The translations under genes were made by a program, and so were the position numbers. A DNA stretch of 64,000 nucleotides, from contig JAIVFJ010000003.1 of assembly GCA_025765615.1 (NCBI GenBank), forward strand, positions 660,523 to 724,522, given 5' to 3'. Source of the DNA: Zopfochytrium polystomum (lineage: Eukaryota; Chytridiomycota; Chytridiomycetes; Chytridiales; Chytridiaceae). Under the pieces are notes generated by a model. The model saw nothing but the letters and a program-made list of their open reading frames with translations. It searched no databases and had not been told where the DNA came from. Numbering within the stretch: position 1 is the first letter of the stretch; each line of letters opens with the position of its first letter. Positions 32,444 through 43,631 of the stretch are shown here, one piece after another.

Positions 32444-32744
32444 TTTTTTTGGAGGTGGGGGGGGGTTAGATCCCAACCGCTGACCAAGAAAGAGAAGACA
32501 AGAGAGATACCCGCCGGGTTACAACCCTGGCCAACTTACGGAAGATGTACTTCTCGACCGGGTTCAGCATGTACAGGCCGAAGGTGAGTTCGAACTGGTA
32601 CACCCGCTTGGCGATCTGCGAGGCCGTGCGGCGAAGGAGGGACGGCGGCGGGGCGATGGCGGCGGAGGGTTGTTTGGTGGCGGTGGACGGGGCCGATGGA
32701 GCCGGTGTGGTGGTGGTGGTGGTGGTGGTGGTGGGGCGGACCAT
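32280..32744 (-). CDS. Small subunit of serine palmitoyltransferase (ssSPT-like)
   Basis: Exons 32540-32744 and 32280-32398 join in frame to 107 residues. After a Thr/Pro-rich leader comes the conserved core YQFELTFGLYMLNPVEKYIF. After a GT-AG intron a single membrane span follows (HALIATFALLMVYAAVSFMP), with a short tail. This pattern matches fungal and animal ssSPT proteins, ER membrane peptides that bind the LCB1/LCB2 heterodimer. They boost its activity and set acyl-CoA preference in the first step of sphingolipid synthesis. Length and the ExxxGLYML...P.E signature are normal for the family. The 141-bp intron contains a 34-base T run on the + strand (32408-32441). Assignment rests on the motif; gene symbols differ between lineages. 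Confidence 0.82.
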
Positions 32745-33081
32745 TTTTGCTTGTCTTGCCAATGTTTTTTTTTTGTTATTTTTTTTTTTCTTCTGTTTTT
32801 TTTTTTTAAATTTTTTTGCTTGGTTCATCCGACCGGCGGCAAACGAAGATTGAACCATGAGGGAGCGCTCTAACAACAACACAACCCAACCACCACCAGA
32901 AGAAGTAGAACACCCCCAACAACAACAAGATGGCGATAGGTGCAACAACAAACTACAAGGAAAAGCGGAAACAAAAAAAAAAAAAAAAAACAACAAGAAA
33001 ACAAGAAAAAACAAATAACTTCGTAGAAAGTAAAGTACAGCATCATTCCCCCCCAAGGGTCTTCGTACCCGCTCGCTGCAT
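32745..33081. other. Intergenic with A/T homopolymers
   Basis: Promoter side of the ssSPT gene and 3' flank of the Q/P-rich gene. T-rich and A-rich runs at 32768-32812 and 32972-32990. No coding region supported. Confidence 0.45.
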
Positions 33082-34707
33082 TCACACCGCTACCCGCCGG
33101 CTCGACGTCCGCGCAGGCGCGACCAGCGGCGCCGGCGACTCGGGCGACTGCGGAGACTGCGGCGGCGGCGGCGACGACGATGGTGGCGGTGCCGGTGCCG
33201 GCGCTTCGACACCACTAACACCACCATCACCACCACCAGCAGCAGCAGCAGCATCAGCAGCACCACCACCACCGTCCGCACCAGCAGTAGCAACACCCGC
33301 GGACCCCACCGCCCCGGCCAGCGGCATCCCGCCCGCAACGCTCGCCCCCGCAAAGCAGCGCGTGCAGAACTCGGCCCCCGCCCTCATCGCCGCGCCGCAC
33401 GCCCCGCACACCGCGGACTCGCTGCTGTCTGGTGTCGGCAACGGCGCCTTGACGTCGTACGGGTGGTGCGCGGACGCCGTGTCGGCGGCCGGCCGCGTCT
33501 TGGTGTCGGATGATGCGTACCGCTGCGACGCTGACGACGACGAAAACAACGAAGACGACGACGACGACGACGAAGACGACGAAGACGACAGCGACGCGAG
33601 CCGCATCGCCTCCACCACCGCCGCCGCCTCAAACATCCCCCCGCCTCCGGTCCCGCCATCGCCCGCGTGTCCCCCGGCCGGCCCCGTCTTTACGTCCCCG
33701 CCCCCGGCGACGACTAGTACAGGCTTGTCCGCCCACGCCGGGTCGTACGCCGGCGGCGGCGGGAGGGCCGACACCGCCGCCCCTGCGTCCGTCTCGGCCT
33801 CGACCGCCGGCGACGGGGTTGCTGGTGCTGGTCCTGACGACGACGCCGCCGCCGGCGCTGGGACGGCTGCGATGGCGGCGATCGGGGGGCCTGATGGGCC
33901 TGACGCTGGTGGCGCGGGTTGCGACGGCCCGGAAGGCGGTACCTGCTGCGGCTGGGGGTGCGGCTGATGCGGTTGTTGCGGAGGAGGCACGGCCGGCGGC
34001 CGTGACGTCGGCGGCCGCCCCACGGCTGCCGCGGGGTACCCGTACGCTGCTGCTTGCAGATGCGGCGGATGTGGATGCGGCGGCGGCGCATGCGGAGGCG
34101 GGCGCTGGAACACCGGCTGCCCATGCGGCCGGGGTGGCAACATCGTCGTGGGGTATCCCTGAAGCGGCGGGGACGGCAGCGGTTGATGCGCCCCCTGCGG
34201 CGGCGGCGGCGGCATTGCTACGACCGTCGGGCGGGGGAACCCGGCGTACGGCGCCTGCACCACGTATGCGACCGGCTGTTGCTGCTGTTGCTGTTGCTGT
34301 GGGTACGGGTGGTGGGCCGGTGCCGCGACGACGTAGTGCACAGCAGTTGGGGGGCCGCCGCCGACGCCAGCCTGTTGCACGAGGATCGGGGCGCCGGCGG
34401 TGGTGGTGGATGTGGAGTACAGCGGGCGGTAGTAGACGGGTTGTTGCGGGGGTGGTTGGATCGGCGGTTGCGGGTGGGGGTACGGTTGCTGCTGCTGCTG
34501 TGGGTACGGCTGTTGTTGCTGAGGGTACTGCTGCGGATATGGGTACTGCTGCTGTTGTTGTGGGTAAGGGTACTGCTGCGGTGGGTACTGTTGCTGCTGG
34601 GGTGGGTACTGCTGTTGCTGCTGTTGCAGTTGCTGGACACGGGTCGGCCCGCCGATGGCCTTGTTGACCTCGTTGAGGAGGTTGTTGAGGCCGAGGTTGA
34701 AGCTCAT
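33082..34707 (-). CDS. Gln/Pro/Tyr-rich low-complexity protein with zinc ribbon
   Basis: 541 residues without introns. It starts MSFNLGLNNLLNEVNKAIGG, a short amphipathic helix. A long Gln/Pro/Tyr region (residues ~25-260) with repeated QQYPYPQQ units follows, then a Pro-rich middle with a PPPPAYDPAW motif (PPxY type). A run of about 13 Ser leads to a C-terminal zinc-ribbon-like CGACG...FCTRCF (about 438-455, CxxC-x(13-14)-CxxC). The QPY-rich part looks prion-like or phase-separating. No specific family recognised. The PPAY motif could bind WW domains. Codon bias supports it as a real gene; the repeat units may vary between strains. Spacing to the ssSPT gene is about 340 bp, same strand. Confidence 0.6.
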   Translation of the reverse strand: MSFNLGLNNLLNEVNKAIGGPTRVQQLQQQQQQYPPQQQQYPPQQYPYPQQQQQYPYPQQYPQQQQPYPQQQQQPYPHPQPPIQPPPQQPVYYRPLYSTSTTTAGAPILVQQAGVGGGPPTAVHYVVAAPAHHPYPQQQQQQQQPVAYVVQAPYAGFPRPTVVAMPPPPPQGAHQPLPSPPLQGYPTTMLPPRPHGQPVFQRPPPHAPPPHPHPPHLQAAAYGYPAAAVGRPPTSRPPAVPPPQQPHQPHPQPQQVPPSGPSQPAPPASGPSGPPIAAIAAVPAPAAASSSGPAPATPSPAVEAETDAGAAVSALPPPPAYDPAWADKPVLVVAGGGDVKTGPAGGHAGDGGTGGGGMFEAAAVVEAMRLASLSSSSSSSSSSSSSLFSSSSASQRYASSDTKTRPAADTASAHHPYDVKAPLPTPDSSESAVCGACGAAMRAGAEFCTRCFAGASVAGGMPLAGAVGSAGVATAGADGGGGAADAAAAAGGGDGGVSGVEAPAPAPPPSSSPPPPQSPQSPESPAPLVAPARTSSRRVAV

Positions 34708-34899
34708 GGTCGTGCTGGGTGGGCGCTCCGCCTGCTTGCTTGGATGGGAGTCGGCTACGATGGGATGGCGGCGTGGGGCCGGACGACGCCTTCCAGTGAA
34801 AGTGATGGAATGAATTTTTTGTCAGCGCTGAAGACTTTGCTGCCAAGGACGGTACGACGGCACATTCAATCATAAATGTGTTTCATTAAATCATAGTGT

Positions 34900-35530
34900 G
34901 GCATTGGGAGATGTTGGATAGATGGTCGATCAATCGAAGGTAAGTACGGGGAGAAGTGGAATGAGCTGGGAGGTGGTCCAGCATTGTGCATCGGAATTTT
35001 GTTATTATTTGCAACCACCTTACGAAATGCATTTGCACACTAACTGTGAAAATAAGATGAATAAAAACGCACTTATCGGATTTATCAGACTCATTCTGCA
35101 CGCCCAGAGATGCCCGTAGGAGAATTCGAGTTTTGGCCGAGTACTAACGAGCAGAAGGCGCTCCTCTCCCCATGTGGCAGCCGACCGCTGTCCCAATAAA
35201 GTCATTACTGGTAATAAGATTTCAAAGTGTTTCGAAGCTCGCGATCTTTGATGAAGCTGAGGCCACTCGATCATTCGCGTTCCACTTCAGTCGGATCAAG
35301 TTTGCGAACTTGGTGACGAATCAGCATTCCATCAAGTGAAATGCTTGTCGTTGTTGTTGTTTTCTTCTGAACATTCTCTCGCACCAAGTTTGTTACACTT
35401 TCGGCAACTTTATTACAAATTTCATTTTCCACACGAATGACAGAACGGCCTTCGCCCGTGAAACAAAGGGAGGGAAGGAGGCCCCTTTTTTCCCGGGCTG
35501 CCTTCAAATTCCAGTTAAAAGCCTTCACTT
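34900..35530 (-). pseudogene. Decayed unrecognised gene, copy 1
   Basis: The minus strand holds short open pieces resembling those at 37570-38170: NKVAESVTNLV, QKKTTTTTSI, and VRWLQIITK preceded by QNESDKSD. The second copy reads NKVDESATKLV, then QNEVDDSDHVPI and VRWLQIIMK. The DNA aligns along the whole stretch as well. Several frames and stops interrupt both copies. The family is not recognised. Because protein-level similarity extends over separate blocks, this was once coding. Confidence 0.5.
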
Positions 35531-35590
35531 TTTAACCGATATGTATTCGTCCCCACCCCCCTTAACCCAAAACGTGTGAGTGAGTCGCCC

Positions 35591-35929
35591 TCAAAACTTC
35601 TTGCACATCAGCTTCTGCGCCTCGTTCTGTGCCGCGACGCAATTCTGCGGCATCTTCCCCCGCGCCGGGCAACCCCGGATGATAGTCAGCAGCGCGGCGC
35701 AACGGGCAGCGGTGTCGTTGCCCTTGACGGCGGCACGCGGCGCCGCCGCCACCGCCGCCGCTGAGGCGCCGAGATGTGCCGACGACGACAAAGTGGTGGC
35801 CACCAGGACGAAGGCGACGAAGAAATGGAGGAGCATGTGTGCTGGGACGGATGCCTTGAGCAGAGGGCGGCGGGTGCTGTGCGCCGCGTCGTTGCGGCGG
35901 GAGGCGGGCGTGATGTGTGAGGTGGCCAT
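35591..35929 (-). CDS. Small secreted or membrane-anchored Cys-containing protein
   Basis: 112 residues with strong C/G third-base bias. A hydrophobic stretch at about residues 31-54 (MLLHFFVAFVLVATTLSSSA) is preceded by basic residues, so it could be a signal anchor or a late signal peptide; the Met at residue 32 would give a standard signal peptide. The mature part has four cysteines in the pattern C-x9-C-x9-C-x11-C (RCAALLTIIRGC, NCVAAQNEAQKLMC) and ends CKKF. Spacing faintly recalls CHCH-type helical hairpins, but a membrane or secreted location argues otherwise. No family is assigned. It sits between the two copies of a decayed gene. Confidence 0.5.
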   Translation of the reverse strand: MATSHITPASRRNDAAHSTRRPLLKASVPAHMLLHFFVAFVLVATTLSSSAHLGASAAAVAAAPRAAVKGNDTAARCAALLTIIRGCPARGKMPQNCVAAQNEAQKLMCKKF

Positions 35930-36548
35930 CTTTTCCTTTTGGCTTCGTTGTGTGGTTGTTGTGCTGGGTGCGAGTTTTGCCGCTGCTTGCTGGGGTGGGG
36001 GTAGTGGGTAGGGGGGGTTGCTGTAGGCGCTCGTCGTTGTCGTGGCCTGGTTGTTTGTTCTTTTTGTTCGTCCCCAGTGCCCGCGATGTTTTATACGCTG
36101 TGAATCGCCGGCTCCTCGCTTCCCGGATACACACGCTCACGCCCACGCGTGGCTCAGTCGCACAATTCAAATTCAATCGGGTCTCTTGCTTGGCTTGCAA
36201 CTGGCGGATGGCCGCAGACACCCCCAGTGCACTACTATTGTCAGTCACCCTCGCGGCGTGTCTCCCGTGTGTCTGAGAATGCTCTCGATCTATCGATAAA
36301 CCATTCACGTAAGCGGGTAGTAGGAGAGCATTCTATGCCCTTAGGTGTACTTGTGGAGGTGACGACGGTGCAGACCAATCCTGGTGTAGATCAATTACGA
36401 TGGCTCCAGTATGTTCACTTAATTATCTTTATAAGATGCGAACGCATGGATCCTTTGCTCTCGCCTCAGGGAGGACTCCGAGGCAGGACGATCGACTGTT
36501 TTCACCACTCCCGCTTCCCTTCAATTTTCTTCGCGTAAACACATTTCA

Positions 36549-36935
36549 TTGCAGCACTGCAGGGGGCCAAGCAGTAAAAGGGTTGAGAGAGTGATTGAGT
36601 CGAGCGAAGAGAAGGGGAGACGGACCGACAGAGACATAGAGACACGGCCCCCTGAGCACCTTTCGGCGCGCGGCGACGACGATTACGAGACCGACGCCGC
36701 AGCAGCAGCCGCCGCCGACAGCGCCCACCACCCCCTGATCAGCAGCAGCAGCAGCTCGTCGCCGACCCGAGAAGCCGGCGACCTTTTTTCCATGTTGCCT
36801 CCCTCGCGGCCCCTTGAGCAAGTGCCGTTGAAGTCAACCGAATCGCCTCCGCCACCTCCACCCATCTCCACACAGCTGGCGACGAATCGCCACCCGCACT
36901 CTCCGATCTTGCAAACAGGTCGCAAGACGAATTAG
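36549..36935 (+). pseudogene. Possible truncated coding fragment
   Basis: Open frame of 128 codons with C/G third-base bias between about 36640 and 36800 (DDDYETDAAAAAAADSAHHPLI, Ser run, Pro run). The upstream portion lacks coding bias and the end is abrupt, so it looks like an exon piece of a broken gene. No family recognised. Confidence 0.25.
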
Positions 36936-38206
36936 AACGGCTGCTCGTCGTAGAGATCGACCCAGGGCGTCGCAAAATCATCGGCCATCTGTCCGAACAG
37001 TTCAAGAGCAGCGGGCTCGGCGAAGGAAAGAGGAGGCCCCGTCAGCTCAGAGGCAACTGCCATGGCTTTAGAGCACATGGAACATCTCAAAAAAGAAGCT
37101 CGACGACGGAGCCGTTCCCGCAACATTGCTGGAAGCCTAACACCAGCAATGTCTCGCTGCGCTGGAGCATCTGCGAAAGCTTCATGAGAAAGCCTCAAGT
37201 CAGTCAGCATTCAGTTCTGTGGAAGAACCACTTTTCTAACTGAAGACCCCAGGGGCTACCGCAGATTCTTCTAGCCCTGTAACCGAGAACAGGAAGTCTG
37301 GACGGCGTTCCTTTACATCTTTCGGATTCAGTATCTCACTCTGCCATTTTGTTGGCTGGTTGCGATCGCTTTCATCATGGGGTTTGACTTGGCCAGGCTG
37401 GCTGTCGACTATAAGGTCGCCTACTTTAAATACGGCCACAAATCCGACGATGACACCACCTCCGCCCAACGACCCGACAGTTCCTCCAGAGGAGACGTCT
37501 CGTTTGAAGCGACGATCTTTCAAGCAGTCGCAGATAACGTCAGTTCCCTGTTCGACCACCTCTGCATCATCACTTGGATCTTCCTCCGATACTCTCAACG
37601 ATGAAAATTCCAAGCAAGGCGTGGACGCGCCGGGAGTTAGACTGAGGAAAAATGTGTGGATGAACGGGGAGGAGGTCTAGCCTTGCTTTGGGTTTCATTA
37701 TTATTTGCAACCACCTAACGAAGGCATTTGCAAAATGAATATAAAATGAACTAATAGGCACGTGATCAGAGTCATCAACTTCATTCTGCAAGCCCGACAT
37801 GACCTTGGGCGAGCTCCCTGTTCCAATGTGCAGTGGAGTTAGCGAAATAAGGCACCCACCGTCAACTACCGCTGTCCCATCACCGTTGTGTCGAGGCTGC
37901 TGGTAATTTCAAAGTTTCCGAAGCTCGCGGTCTTCAGTGACAATCATGTCCTCACGTATCATTCGCATTTCAATTTCGATCCAATCAAATATATGAGCTT
38001 GGTTCCCCCGAAATTGGGAGTGTAATTCTCGATGCTGTTGTTGTTATCTCCTTCTGAACATCGGTCTCCCACCAGCTTAGTTGCGCTTTCGTCCACTTTA
38101 TTAGAATTAATTTTTTGAGCAACTTAACGGGCGGAATTGTTCCCCGCCCGTGAAGCAAAGGAACGGGAGGAGCAAACCGCCCGCCTCGGCATCGTGCAAT
38201 CGACAA
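36932..38206 (-). pseudogene. Decayed unrecognised gene, copy 2, with longer 3' part
   Basis: Homologous to copy 1 (34900-35530) over 37570-38170. Beyond that the minus strand stays open in two blocks: 37236-37613 (with ERRPDFLFSVTGLEES near its end) and 36932-37210 (with LRCSMCSKAM and the end PWVDLYDEQPF). A GT-AG intron of about 85 bp could join the blocks: donor after GCCCCTGGG, acceptor TTTCGCAG. Upstream blocks need several frame changes. It is either a multi-exon gene with poorly resolved exons or, more likely, a degraded one. Family unknown. Confidence 0.4.
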
Positions 38207-38239
38207 TTCCTCTCAAAAAAAAGGCAAACTTTTCGACTT

Positions 38240-38491
38240 TTTCCCTCACCTTCAAAATGTGACGTCTCGTCCTATCCTCCGCCGCCTTCTCCACCCGCAC
38301 CACTTAGACCGCCTCCGGAGGGTGAGGATGGCTTGCGGAGGCTGGCCGGGTGGCAAGCAACATGGGGATGGCGCTTCGACGCCGCCGAGGCGACGACAAT
38401 GACCGTGCGTGGTACCCGCGCCGCCAAGTTCTGTCAGGCTCATGGCGCCAACGTGGTCCTGGCCGTCCGACCCAGCTGCTCCCGCGGGTGA
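38240..38491 (+). pseudogene. Fragment of a Zn2Cys6 transcription factor paralog
   Basis: Reads GLRRLAGWQATWGWRFDAAE and FCQAHGANVVLAVRP. Both match the middle of the intact factor at 40116-43265 (LSRVAGWRAVWGWRFDPDA, FCLDHGAGVFLAVRT) but in the opposite orientation. It lacks flanking exons and ends at a stop shortly after. A duplicated gene fragment. Confidence 0.7.
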
Positions 38492-39086
38492 AGGTTGGCG
38501 GCGGGGCGGCGGGGCGGCCGGGGGCCCCGCGCACGGGGCGGCGACGGTGCCGCGGGCGTGCGGTGACTCGACGTCATATTACTGAGATATATGGCTGACC
38601 TAATCAACGTAATATTACTGAGATATTTGGCTGACCCAACAAATTGACTTCCTCATGAATGACAAAATGAGGTGGAATACACAGTCGGCCTGAATAGCGT
38701 AAGAGGAGTACGAGAAAAATAGCATTACTGTTTAGTATTTCACTGAGATGAAGAGAGAGAGAGAGGCGGTGAGGTGAGCAACTTAACTAAAACATCCTCT
38801 CTCCTCCCACAAACCCTCGACCATTTCTTTCGGTTGGATAATTGATACATCAGGGTAACGAAACTGCAAGTTGAGCACCCGAAGTTGAACATTGCGTCGC
38901 ACGACGCACGACGCCGCCCGCCTACTGACACGTCTGGAAATGCGGGCGGGGCGGGGATGGCCGCTTGGGAGATCCCGCACTGAACCAGCGGCGGCTCGGA
39001 CTGCGAGGCTTTGGATAAAAAGGGGGGATCATGATCCACCCTGCCGTCTCCAACAGCAAGACAATTCCTTCACACAAACAACAAAA
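38492..39086. repeat. Spacer with a 26-bp direct repeat (38572-38636)
   Basis: ATATTACTGAGATAT(A/T)TGG followed by CTGACC occurs twice, 37 bp apart (about 38574 and 38611). The rest is promoter region of the Rossmann protein gene. A GA repeat lies at 38751-38765. Confidence 0.6.
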
Positions 39087-39973
39087 ATGTCGACAAAGCC
39101 AGCTATTGCCTTCTTTGGCGCAACCGGCGGATGCACCGCGGCCGCGCTCGCTCTCGCGCTCGAAGCCGGCCACTCGGTCTCTGCGCGTGAGTACCTCCGC
39201 GCTCGCTCTCCCGCCTTTCGAATTCCCGTTCCTAGCTCTTTCCCGCTCACTAACTCCTGCAATCCACAGTCGCACGAACACCATCCAAGCTTCGCGACAT
39301 GCTCACAAAGAACCACGGCGTCTCCGAATCCACCATCGACCGCAACCTCGTCATCGTTCAAGGCGACGCCAAAGACGTCGCCGCCGTCCGCAAAACCCTC
39401 ACCCCCAACAACCGCCTCGTCGACATCATCATGAGCGGCGTAGGCGGTACCCCCGTCATGCAGGCGAGCCTCTCCCAACCCGTCAGCCTCAACGACCCCT
39501 CCATCTGCGCCGACGCCGCCCGCACCGTCGTCCAGGCCCTCGCAGACCTGCGTCCGGCCGCCGGAGCGCGCCGCCCGACTATGATCGTCATCTCCACCAC
39601 CGGCACCGACCTCAAGACGCCCGACGTGCCTTTCCTCCTCCGCGGCCTCTACCACTGGGTCCTCGCCGTCCCGCACGTCGACAAGCGGCAGATGGAGGAC
39701 GCGGTCGTCGCCGCTTACAAGGACGGCGTTCTTGGCGGCTTTGTTGTAGTAAGGCCGACGCTGCTGGTCGACGGTGACCGCAAGGGATCTGATAAGGTCC
39801 GGGCCGGGTGGGTTCCGGCTGACGGCTTCGAAGTCACTGGTGGAGATGACTCTGCTCGCGGGCCCGCCGTTGGGTATTCCATCAGCAGGAAGGACGTGGG
39901 CGGTTGGGTGTTTGATAACGTTATTCAAGGAAGCGGGCTGTGGGAGAACCGTTGCGTGTCCTTGACTTACTGA
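39087..39973 (+). CDS. NAD(P)-binding Rossmann (atypical SDR/NmrA-like) protein
   Basis: Exons 39087-39186 and 39270-39973 join in frame to 267 residues. The start has the dinucleotide-binding motif FFGATGGCTAAALALALEAGH with basic residues in the next strand (ALARTPSKL), which suggests NADP preference. Later blocks are VQGDAKD, IIMSGVGGTP, MIVISTTGT and FVVVRPTLLVDG. It lacks the classical YxxxK of short-chain dehydrogenases, so the atypical SDR group (NmrA-like, NAD(P)H-binding) fits best. Such proteins act as redox sensors or reductases in the cytosol; substrate unknown. It lies 143 bp from the 3' end of the Zn2Cys6 factor gene, convergently oriented. The 83-bp intron has GTGAGT and CCACAG ends. 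Confidence 0.83.
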
Positions 39974-40115
39974 GTTCTTATTAGTTCGGGCGTTCACTGT
40001 CGCCTCCTAGCAAATTATTCTTTCATGTGCTAAGTTCCTATTTGTTCTGCAAAGCCTCTTGAAATAAACACAAATTAAGAAGATGGTACCGAAGTGAACC
40101 GTGAAAGGGAAAGGA

Positions 40116-43100
40116 TTAAGTTGGGTTTGAGCGAAGTGCGTTTGCCAGCGGTAAAAGCCCTTCGCTCCACTCGCCGTCTCCCTCCGTGCCTGAAATGAGC
40201 TGATTCAAGAACCCTTCCCACTTGTCCCAGTCCGAATCATTGACACCCGCGTTGGTGTCGGCTACTGCCGTCCGCTCTGCCCCGCTTGGATTAGGCTCCA
40301 GACTGATAAATGAACCGTCACCCGTCGACGATAGCGCTCTTTGCTCCTCCAGAACGTCTTGGCTACTTGCGCGATCGGTGTTCGAGTCAATCACGACCGA
40401 CGGCGGGACTGAACCCAGCAACGACCTAGCGAGCTGAAGGATCCCAACAATGATAAACTCGACGGACACTTCCGACGTCCTCTTCCAGTTGTGCGCAGCC
40501 TCCTCCACCAGCGTGGTTCGCTCCGCAGCCGCCACATCCACGCCCTCCTCCGCCTCCCACCGATCCTCCTCCTCCTCCCCGTCCCCGTCCTCAAACACCG
40601 CCCAGCGCTCAAACTCCCGCAGCTGCCCGCACATTTCGCCGTACGACGGCCGCCATCGCCGCTCCGCCCGAAACATCACCACCATCTCCCCAAACATCCG
40701 CGCAGCCTCCGCCCGCCGCGCGCCAAGCACCGCCTCGCTCGGCCCCACCAACGCCGCCGCCGCGGCCCTGGCCCTCACCGGCCCCGCACCGTCCTCCGCC
40801 GACCCAAGCACCGCCGCGGCGAACGCCAGAAAAGTCGCCGCAGAAAACACTTGCAACACACCCCACACCGGCATCCCGTCCCCGGCCTCTCCGCCGCCCT
40901 CGCCACGCCGCCCCCGCCGCACCCTCGCCGCCTCATCCGCAATCGCCCCCGCCGCCGCCATCCCCGCCGCAAACGCCCGTCGCACCGCAACCCCGTCCCC
41001 AACCCCAACCGCCTCCCCCCCGCAAACCACCCGCGGCAACACCCGAGTCAGCGTCCGCACCGCAAGAAACACCCCGGCCCCGTGGTCCAGGCAAAACGAC
41101 GCCTTCCGCCACGCCTCCGGCACCCGCCCGGCCGCGTCAGGATCGAACCGCCACCCCCACACCGCCCGCCACCCCGCGACTCGGCTCAGCCCCTCCGCCT
41201 CCCCCACCGCGCCGTCCCCGGCGCCGCCGCCGCCGCGCGCCAGCACGTACAGGTTAACGTCCAGCGCATCAAAGAACGCGTGCACGTGCCACCCAGCGTC
41301 CTCGTCGGCGTCGATGGAGGAGGAGGTCGACGAGGAGAAGTTGTCGAAGGAGGAGGACTCCCACTCGGCGTCGGTGCGGATGGGTCGCACATGGGTCGCA
41401 CCGACGGGGAGGTTGGAGGGCCGCGTGTCGTTGATGGAGATGTCTGTTGGCAACGAGTGGAGAGGGTGGGGGGGGGGGGCCGGGATTATAAATCGTGGGG
41501 TCAGGAGGGAGGGCAATACGCACATCGCTCGGTGAGATACGTCAGGAACCAGCAGCGCCGGCGCGTCTCCTTTTCGATGGCGGTGAAGGGGCCGGGAAGG
41601 TCGTCGGGGTCGACGTCGACTTTGAGGAGGACGACCTGTGTTTTTTTTGTTTTTTTTTTTTGTTTTTTTTTTGGTATCAGGCGCGAGGAGGCCACGTAAA
41701 AAGGTGCGGGAGTTAGAGCTGCATTCACGATCAAACCCTGCGCTCACCATTCTGCACGCGATTCCGGACAGCAGTCGGCCGACCGCGAACTTTCCGACGC
41801 CTGTAAGTACGGTTTGATTGTGTTGAAGGTGATTGAGTTAATGGAGATCGAGTGGCGAGAAGACATGAAAAAGGTGCATAGGGAGTGCTTCACTCAACGA
41901 AACGATGCTTCCGACAGGATGATCACCGCCTGCAAGTTCTCGATCGAAGGCGTGTCGCTCGACTGCATCGTTTGCGACCGCGCAAACTCGTAGTAGTGGT
42001 GAAAGACTTGCTTCGGCAGCGCCCGCAGTGTCGCTTCGGTTGCGCCCATCGCGCAGATCGCCGCGCTAAGTGTGTGGTGGGATGCTTAAGGGGTATTTTC
42101 CTTTTTTTTCTTCTGCACTCCCACTGCTCTCCCTCTCACCCGCATCTGCTCCATCTCTTCCCACCACCAACCACCCCTCAAAGAACTCACCGCAAAAACG
42201 CCGGCACCCTGACCCTGTCCTTCAAATACGACGCGCGGTGCACGACCCGTATAAAAACCGACCTCGAGCGGAAGTAGGCGTCCGCCAGGTCGTCCTCCTC
42301 CGCGGCGGCGTCGTCGGCGCCCGGCCGCGGCGGCAGCCGCGTAGACGCCCGCCCGGCCTCGCCGCGCTCGAGTTCCGCGTCGTAGCACGTCCGATAGAGG
42401 TTCGACTGCAGGCTTGCTTGCATCAGCATGGTCGTGAGGGTCGCGGGTGTTACTTGCCATGTGGGCTCGGCGGCGTCTAGAGCGGAGAAGGGGTCGGGAC
42501 GATGTGGTCAGTGGCGAGACAATCGCGATCGTGTAGCGAGCGTGGCCACGCGCGCTCTCTTAACACCCGCACCTCAAACCCACCCCCCCTCCTCACCAAT
42601 CTTCTCCTGCTCGACCCTCCTCCTCTCCCGCTCCTCGGCAGCCAAGTTCGCCCTCTGCGCCGTCCCTGCCGCCGCCGCCGGCTTGAACACGACGCGGCCG
42701 CCCGGCCCGCCGCCGAGGAACACGCACAGGTGCGGGTGCCCAATCTTGACGCACCGCCCGCAGTGCGGCCGCACCGCGTCGCACCGGCGTTTGCTGTAGC
42801 GGCACGGTTCGCAGGACCTGGTGTGTGGGGCGGGGGTGGGTGGGTGAGGGGATGACGCAAAGATGGAAGGAGAAGTGCGGGGTGGGTGTACCATCTTCGT
42901 GCGCCGACTTTGAGTAGCGATGATGGCGGAATCGGGGCTGGTGGTGGCAGCGGCTGGGACGAGACGGGCGGCGACGGCCAGGTGGACGGAGGAGGGTTCG
43001 GTGGGAGTGGCGCCGTGGTCGCGGTGGGGGTGGGGACGTCGGTTGTGAGCGTGGGTGGGGGTGCGGTGTTCAACGTCGCTGGCGCCGAAGCTGGAGGAGT

Positions 43101-43265
43101 GGATACGGCTGTTGTCGTGGAGGAGGAGATCGTCGCGGTGCTGGTGGTGGTCGCGGCGGTCGTGGTGCTTGCGGTGGTAGCGGAGGCGGCGGCGATGGCG
43201 GGTAGTGAAGCCGTGGTCGTGGTCGTGGTCGTGGTCGTGGTTGGGGGTGCCGGTGTCGCCATCAC
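40116..43265 (-). CDS. Zn2Cys6 fungal-specific transcription factor, seven exons
   Basis: Exons (minus strand): 42892-43265, 42597-42817, 42191-42476, 41899-42065, 41748-41800, 41524-41635 and 40116-41443; together 846 residues with frame kept at each junction. A Thr/Ala/Pro-rich N-terminus leads to the zinc cluster WSCEPCRYSKRRCD...C..C (C-x2-C-x6-C-x6-C-x2-C-x8-C, residues ~127-156), then a basic linker. The fungal_trans middle homology region includes RALPKQVFHHYYEFARS, VGKFAVGRLLSGIACRM and RRRCWFLTYLTERY, followed by a long Ala-rich C-terminal part. It should bind CGG-type DNA sites in the nucleus and regulate metabolic genes; targets unknown. A CT microsatellite on the sense strand precedes the start by about 80 bp. 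Fragments of paralogs lie at 38.3, 47.5-48.0 and 50.1 kb. Confidence 0.88.
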
Positions 43266-43343
43266 GGATGGTTTGACACGCTCGTCCTTTTGTTTGTTTG
43301 CGTCGAGTTGTTGTTATTTATATTTATTTTGTATAGACTGGGG

Positions 43344-43361
43344 GAGAGAGAAGAAACGGAA

Positions 43362-43428
<67 letters not shown>

Positions 43429-43449
43429 GGGAGAGAGAGAGAGAGAGCG
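43344..43449 (+). repeat. GA microsatellite upstream of the Zn2Cys6 gene
   Basis: About 100 bp of GA repeats with minor interruptions, followed by a GT repeat (43462-43479). On the sense strand of the factor gene it is a CT tract in the likely 5' UTR/promoter. Confidence 0.9.
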
Positions 43450-43599
43450 AATGAGAGGCGGTGTGTGTGTGTGTGTGTCTGTGCGAATCCAGAGACAGAG
43501 ACAGAGTGGGGAATTTCTGATGCAAAAAATGCTGATGCCTGCAGTCTTGACAAGGGTCTCCAAACCAGCGCTTTTTCTTGGCATGTTTCAAGCGCTTCT

Positions 43600-43631
<32 letters not shown>

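Noticed and set aside
33510..34875. Plus-strand Arg/Thr/Val-rich frames opposite the Q/P/Y-rich gene
   Set aside because: Mirror-image frames of a low-complexity gene; codon bias favours the minus strand, where a zinc-ribbon motif occurs.
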